Assembly: GCF_053574225.1 (NCBI RefSeq) | Contig: NC_135622.1 | Coordinates: forward strand, 28,374,052 to 28,438,051 | Direction of reading: 5' to 3' | DNA length: 64,000 nt | Source: Canis aureus | Lineage: Eukaryota > Chordata > Mammalia > Carnivora > Canidae | Shown here: in pieces, positions 32,127 to 64,000 of the stretch | Position numbering within the stretch: the stretch's first letter is position 1 | Layout of the letters: each line of letters begins with the position of its first letter | Translations under genes and position numbers: made by a program | Notes under the pieces: model-generated | What the model saw: only the letters and a program-made list of their open reading frames with translations | The model's database searches: none | Told to the model about the DNA's origin: nothing

Positions 32127-34070
32127 TCATTATATTTAAATACAATTAATTTAGGTAATTTAGACATGCTTACATTAAAAAGAAGGGCAGTTTTATTTCT
32201 GTTCTGGGAGCTTTTTAAGAGAAGGTAAAATCTACATATAGAAACATCATGTAATCAATCCTGAAATGTTCATTAAAGAAAACAAAACTTCCCTTTTTTC
32301 CATTTGTCATCCAAGGTAACTAAATGTCTTTAGAGAAGTTAAGTTGCTGTCATAGCTGGTTTATTTTTGGGTCATTTATTTTCCCACTGACTCAGCAGAA
32401 GTTCCCACTTGTTTTTGCCATTGACCAGGAGAAGTCAAAAAGGTCTTAACTTTCATGAGTCAGGATTAGTCTGGCCACAGTCAATCTGATTTGCAAGATA
32501 AGAAACTGTGGTTTGGCCCGTTTCCTGAGCAGCAACTTCTGCTTGGTCTGGGGTCATGGAGGCAAAGGGAGAGTTTCCCCATCCCTGGACGGCACTTGGA
32601 CCCATCTCAGGTCCCCGAATCTTGTTGACAAGGCCACTACTGCTTGCCGTCACCCATTTATGGAGATGGATGAGCACTGAGGCTCGTAAGAACCAAACTC
32701 CAGGATGAGATGGATAAGAGAGGAACCTCTGGGCATCAGGGCATAGGGAGTGGCCTGCCTCTGAGCCCAAGAGCCATCTGTGTCGAGGGATGATGGCCCA
32801 GCTCCTTTCACTCTGCCAACTTCCTCACCTGTGTGTATCCCTGGCAATGATGAAATTCTTTTATTTTTGAGTGAGTTTGTGTTATTTTGGGGGGAGCTAA
32901 TAACAAATCAGGGAAAGTATTTCTAATATGACAAATGGTGAGTTTGTACTGCATAAAAAATGAAACCAGGAGAAGCTTGTAATCGGGAAAGGCCTCTACT
33001 AAGTACAAACAAAACTCTTTCAAAGACCTTGCCTCCTCCCCTTCCTACGGAACCACCCAGGGGGTTGCAGGAGAGGGGATTGCTGTTTTTACTGTACACT
33101 TACTGAAACTTGGGCTCCAGGGGAGCCGAGTGACCTGCCCAGACTGCCCAAGGAGTGCTCACAAGACTGGTTCCTGTCCAGCCTTTGCCCTTGGCTGTGT
33201 GACCCAGCTCATGAGGCTCTGATCTTCACTTCTCCTTTCTACTTAGGAAAGGAAGGGAAGAAATGGAAGGAGGGAGTGGGGTGGGGTGGGCAAGAAAAAC
33301 CCTCATGAGGCAGAGGCAGAGCTCGTCCCAACCTGTAGGTCATGAGTATTTCTGGTATTTGTTATTTCTCTTGCCCTCTTGGCCTCCCCAGCCCTGTCCC
33401 AGCCGGCTGAAGACAATGACCCAGTTTGTTTGTTTTCTCTTCCCCGTTTTTTGCCCATAAGGGCCACCTTACAAAAGCAATTTGAATTTTTACAAGAGAA
33501 TTAAAAAGGCTATTTTTCAGTTCATGCTCAGGAGATGGTATGAGTTTCCCAATGATTGGGTCCTCTGAAAGTTAGTTCTTTCAGAACTTCTAAACATTCG
33601 AATGTGGCTAAAAAGAACCACCGTGGTTCCAAAGTTCTCAGTGAGGAGATCGGAAGTGTCTGAATAATGACAGTGCAGCTTCATTTACCTCTTGAGAAAA
33701 GAAAGCAGGGAAGGGAAGGCGCTGCCCCGGCATTCCATTTAATCAAGAGCCCGGTGCATTATGGTGGGTTGGAGACCAAGTGAGTTTCTCTACTGTGTTG
33801 ATGTCTCTAGAAAAGCCAGAAGCCTCAGCATGCTTACTTCTCCACGCTCTTCTGTAGCAGAACCGGTCTAGGCTGCTCAGCCCTCTTCAGGCCACATGGC
33901 ACATACTGAGCCAACTGGGCAGGATTTGGGGGGCTGTGGGCATTCAATGAGCTATTTATTATCTGTTTATACTGTACAGTTAAAGCCAGAAATATAAAGC
34001 ACAAAGTATATTAATTTAGATATTTCATATTAAATTTATATGAAACTTCTGAATAACAGGTTTTTCAATG
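32127..34070. other. Intergenic, no gene seen
   Basis: Mixed-composition unique-looking sequence. Short overlapping open frames on both strands (for example 32453-32770) show no family resemblance. Confidence 0.45.
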
Positions 34071-34071
34071 C

Positions 34072-34258
34072 TTTTTTTTTTTTTTTAAGATTTTATTTAT
34101 TTGACAGAGAGCGCACAAGTAGGCAGAGCCGCAGACAGGGAGAGGGAGAAGCAGGTTCCCTGCCAAACAGAGCCTGATGCAGGGCTCGATCCTAGGACCC
34201 TGGGATCATGATCTTAGTGGAAGGCTGATGCTTAATGGACCGAGCAATCTAGGTGCCC
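34072..34258 (-). repeat. Older carnivore SINE
   Basis: Minus-orientation diverged SINE with T-run, GA-poor body and head ctaggtgcccc. Confidence 0.85.
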
Positions 34259-34525
34259 CAAATAACAGTTTTCCAATTTGCTTATTTATCTTATGGATGT
34301 GAACATACTTTTCTATATTGGGTTTTCTTGCTTGAACAAGCTGGTCAGTGCCTGACCAAGAATTTAATGATGAACTATTCACATTCTTGATAGTCTCCAT
34401 CAATAAGAAACTTTGCACAAGTAGGTGATATAAAATTTTTTATTCACTTTTTTTAAACAACCATTCCAAAATTTCTAACAGTAGAAATTATCTTTATAGG
34501 TTCTAACAGCCTTTTTGTTTTTTTT

Positions 34526-34555
34526 GTGTGTGTTTTTTTTTTTTTTTTTTTTTTT
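34526..34555 (+). repeat. Poly-T run
   Basis: Nearly pure T-run not attached to a SINE body. Confidence 0.7.
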
Positions 34556-34638
34556 CACTGATAAAATGTTAAAATGTGATGCTGGCATTTTCTACAACAG
34601 TGCAGATCCTTTTCAAACCCTCAGAACTTTTTTCACTA

Positions 34639-34861
34639 TTTTAAAAATATTTTTAAAGATTTTATTTATTTATTTGAGAGGGAGAGAGAGTGCACACACA
34701 TGTGTGTGCAAGACAGCATGAGCAGGTAGAAGGGGCAGAGGGCAAGGGAGAAGCAGGCTCCCCATTGAGCAGGGAGCTTGATGTGGGACTTGATCCCAGG
34801 ACCCTAGGTTCATGATCTGAGCCGAAGGCAGATGCTTAACCAACGAGCCACCCAGGAGCCC
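34639..34861 (-). repeat. Older carnivore SINE
   Basis: Minus-orientation SINE with a TG/CA patch in its GA region. Flanks cagaactttt and cagaactttc. Confidence 0.85.
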
Positions 34862-35094
34862 CAGAACTTTCTTGTATGGAGCATTTCACGGTAACAGTGA
34901 AGTTGGCTCATGTTGGAGACTGGAGCTTCTAGTTGGCAGCCAGCCAGGACTAGGACCCAGGCTTGGGGGCCTCACCTCTGGGCCCAGTACACACGCTGAT
35001 CTTCATAAGCTATGGTAGTTTGAGTGAGGCTGCTCGCCAAGTGAGGAGCAAGAGGCCCAAGGGATCAATGCTTACACTGCATCAGTCTACTGCT

Positions 35095-35235
35095 TTCACC
35101 AGCAGAGTAAGTTAGGGTGTCTCTGCCTTAGCCTGCCCATCTGTGAAGTGGAGATAATAGTAGCAGTACCTACCTGCTGGGGTTGTTACTGGGATGAAAT
35201 GAGTACTGTGCATAGCCACATAGTAAGTATTTCCT
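35095..35235 (+). repeat. MIR fragment
   Basis: Ancient MIR core/3' motifs in order: ctgcccatctgtgaagtgg, aataatagtag-like, ttgttactgggatgaaatga. Confidence 0.75.
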
Positions 35236-35289
35236 ATGTGTTTATTAGATAAAATTAAAAGGTCAAGAGGCTCTGGAGCAAACCCCAAA

Positions 35290-35510
35290 TCACACGCAGA
35301 GCCAGCCAGAATTAGATTACTTGGTTCTGAAATTCTGGCTGCACCTTTCTCTAGCTGTGGGCTACAGCAGGTTACTCAAAGTCTCCAGCCTCGGTTTCCT
35401 GGCCCATACGTGATGATGGCATTAGTACCCATGGTAATGATATACAGATTAAATAGGGCAGTTCAGGGAAAGTGCTTGAAGCATAGCAAGTGCTCAAGAA
35501 CAATGGCTGT
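35290..35510 (+). repeat. MIR element
   Basis: Second MIR: gcaggttactcaaagtctc, agcctcggtttcctgg, gcacttgaagcatagca-like end and aagtgctcaa. Confidence 0.8.
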
Positions 35511-35514
35511 CAAG

Positions 35515-36188
35515 ATGCAGCAGAGCCTGGATGTGAACTCAGAGGTGCTGAGTTGTAAGCAAGGGTGTACCATGCCCACTACCCATGTCTATCTCCTGCA
35601 AGTTGTGACTCCCACGCAGAGAAGCACTCCACCTGCCAGACTGTCTTCTACAAGTTATTTTAAATCTATCCACCCAGATCATACTTTTCAATATTTTTTG
35701 TTCTTCATCTTTAGATTCTGGAGTGCTTTTTTTCCATATCTCTTCTAGAAAAATGCTAAGATTGGTCAAAACGATTGTATCGAGGGCCAGGCAATAAGGG
35801 AATTCATTTGCAAAGGTACAGAGGCTGCTGGTCAGTGACCACTATCTTTCCAAGTAAGTACAACCCATCCTTTCTCCTTCATATTTTATTAGGAAGTCAT
35901 ATCAAAGAATTAATCAGTTATAAAACTTTAAATATTAAATAAATCATTCTTATCAAATAGATGATTCATGTAACATTATCAGATCTTTCATAAGACCAGA
36001 AGCAAAGTCAAATATAACATTTCATTTTGCAAATTATTTTTACGCTTAATAGTCATGAAAAAAGAAAAGAACTTAAAAAAAATAACACTGACTCTGTGCA
36101 AATGTTAACATCAGGGAACAGCTGTAGAGATAAGGCCATTAAAGCTGAAATTTTAGGTCTGCAAGGTAAGCAAGTGAAGTAAGTCACA
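35515..36188. other. Sequence between MIR and the MERTK 3' end
   Basis: A/T-rich, nothing recognised. AATAAA on the minus strand also occurs near 35884-35890 and could serve as a later MERTK cleavage signal. Confidence 0.4.
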
Positions 36189-36189
36189 T

Positions 36190-36195
36190 TTTATT
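36190..36195 (-). terminator. MERTK: Candidate MERTK polyadenylation signal
   Basis: AATAAA on the minus strand about 230 nt past the stop codon. It is the first canonical hexamer I see downstream, but which hexamer is used cannot be decided from sequence. Confidence 0.4.
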
Positions 36196-36424
36196 AAAAT
36201 AGATCTTTGTCTCTTCCCAGCATATACATATATATGTATCTTCTCTTTAAATAAATATATATTATGTATTTTTAATGATGACTTACTTGACAACATTCAC
36301 CTGGTGCTTTAGGGCCATGGCACTTGACTGGTAAGGAAGACAAGTTCCAAACACATGGAGTGTATAGGGATTCTCCTAAAGCAGAAGAATTTTCTTGAGT
36401 TGTGAATGTCTCTTTTGGCTCTCC

Positions 36425-63494
<27,070 letters not shown>

Positions 63495-64000
63495 CTAGTA
63501 AAATACCAACAGAATCAATAATTGAAAACATTTCTTTGAGATCTAGAATACATAAGACATGTTGGCTTGTAATAGGGAAAGAAGACAGTCAAAAGCTCTA
63601 GAACTTAGTCCTTTTATATTTTGTGATCAACATACGCAGGCAGTCCTCATTCTGATGGTGCAAGCAGGGACCATGCACAGTGATTCTAATAATCACTGGG
63701 TGACTTCACATCAGTTATGAATGTGTAAGGAATTGAAAAACATGGTAAAACTCATATTTACTCATATTTAAGACACTAGAAATATTGAGAATAAAAAATT
63801 GCATTTCTTTGTAAAATACTGATCCAGAGTGATTTGAATAGTACTTCTGTTCTTCTGGTCACATAACTTATGATATAGCAAGAATATATTTTCTATGCCC
63901 TGGAGAATTCTCATACTCCTTTCTGGGTTTGGATTCATTCCCAACATTTTACCCTTTATGTTTTCAATGTTGTGTTTTCAATGTTGTGAGAGTTCCTTTA
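63495..64000. other. MERTK intron 9 (partial)
   Basis: Sequence upstream of exon 10. No further MERTK exon is visible before the window ends. Confidence 0.6.

Noticed and set aside
35236..35748. 170-codon plus-strand frame
   Set aside because: It runs through a MIR element and has no recognisable domain.

Overview
The window is mammalian nuclear DNA from a canid (domestic dog or a close relative). About two dozen tRNA-Lys-derived SINEC elements of the dog type are present, in both orientations. Many are young, with clean 9-18 bp target-site duplications. Older carnivore SINEs and dog-type L1 sequence are also present. I recognised two genes by reading exon translations against remembered family proteins. 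No bacterial-type operon, CRISPR array or complete viral genome is present.

Layout, both genes on the minus strand. (1) Positions 1-18.4 kb hold the 5' half of TMEM87B, a Golgi GOLD-domain seven-membrane-segment protein. Exons 1-8 lie at 18376-18218, 14234-14174, 8523-8432, 6413-6276, 5185-5132, 3065-2975, 1313-1252 and 1011-828. All have GT-AG borders and an unbroken frame of 280 codons. Exon 9 onward is off the left edge. (2) Positions 17.8-18.9 kb are a CpG island/promoter with a 134-bp GC-box tandem repeat and a YY1-type site on the start codon. (3) Positions 18.98-36.2 kb are intergenic. They are mostly repeats: a young 5'-truncated L1 with target duplications, an MLT1-type LTR, back-to-back old and long antisense L1s, nested SINEs, and MIR pieces. 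(4) Positions 36.4-63.5 kb hold the 3' half of MERTK, the receptor tyrosine kinase of efferocytosis. Exons 10-19 encode the membrane span, the whole kinase domain and the C-tail, about 516 codons ending in TGA at 36425-36427. Exons 1-9 are off the right edge. MERTK therefore lies upstream of TMEM87B in the same orientation, with about 18 kb between the MERTK stop and the TMEM87B start.

The best second-look observations concern insertions around exons and unusual insertion structures. A SINE sits 26 bp from the exon 3 acceptor of TMEM87B. A perfect 103-bp duplication, 1.7 kb apart, interrupts an old L1 as if pasted in. One SINE carries an extra non-SINE segment between two A tails, and another has three copies of its target site. 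A 50-bp remnant SINE keeps only head and tail. A SINE interior has become a polypyrimidine microsatellite of more than 300 bp. I found no new gene system and do not claim one.
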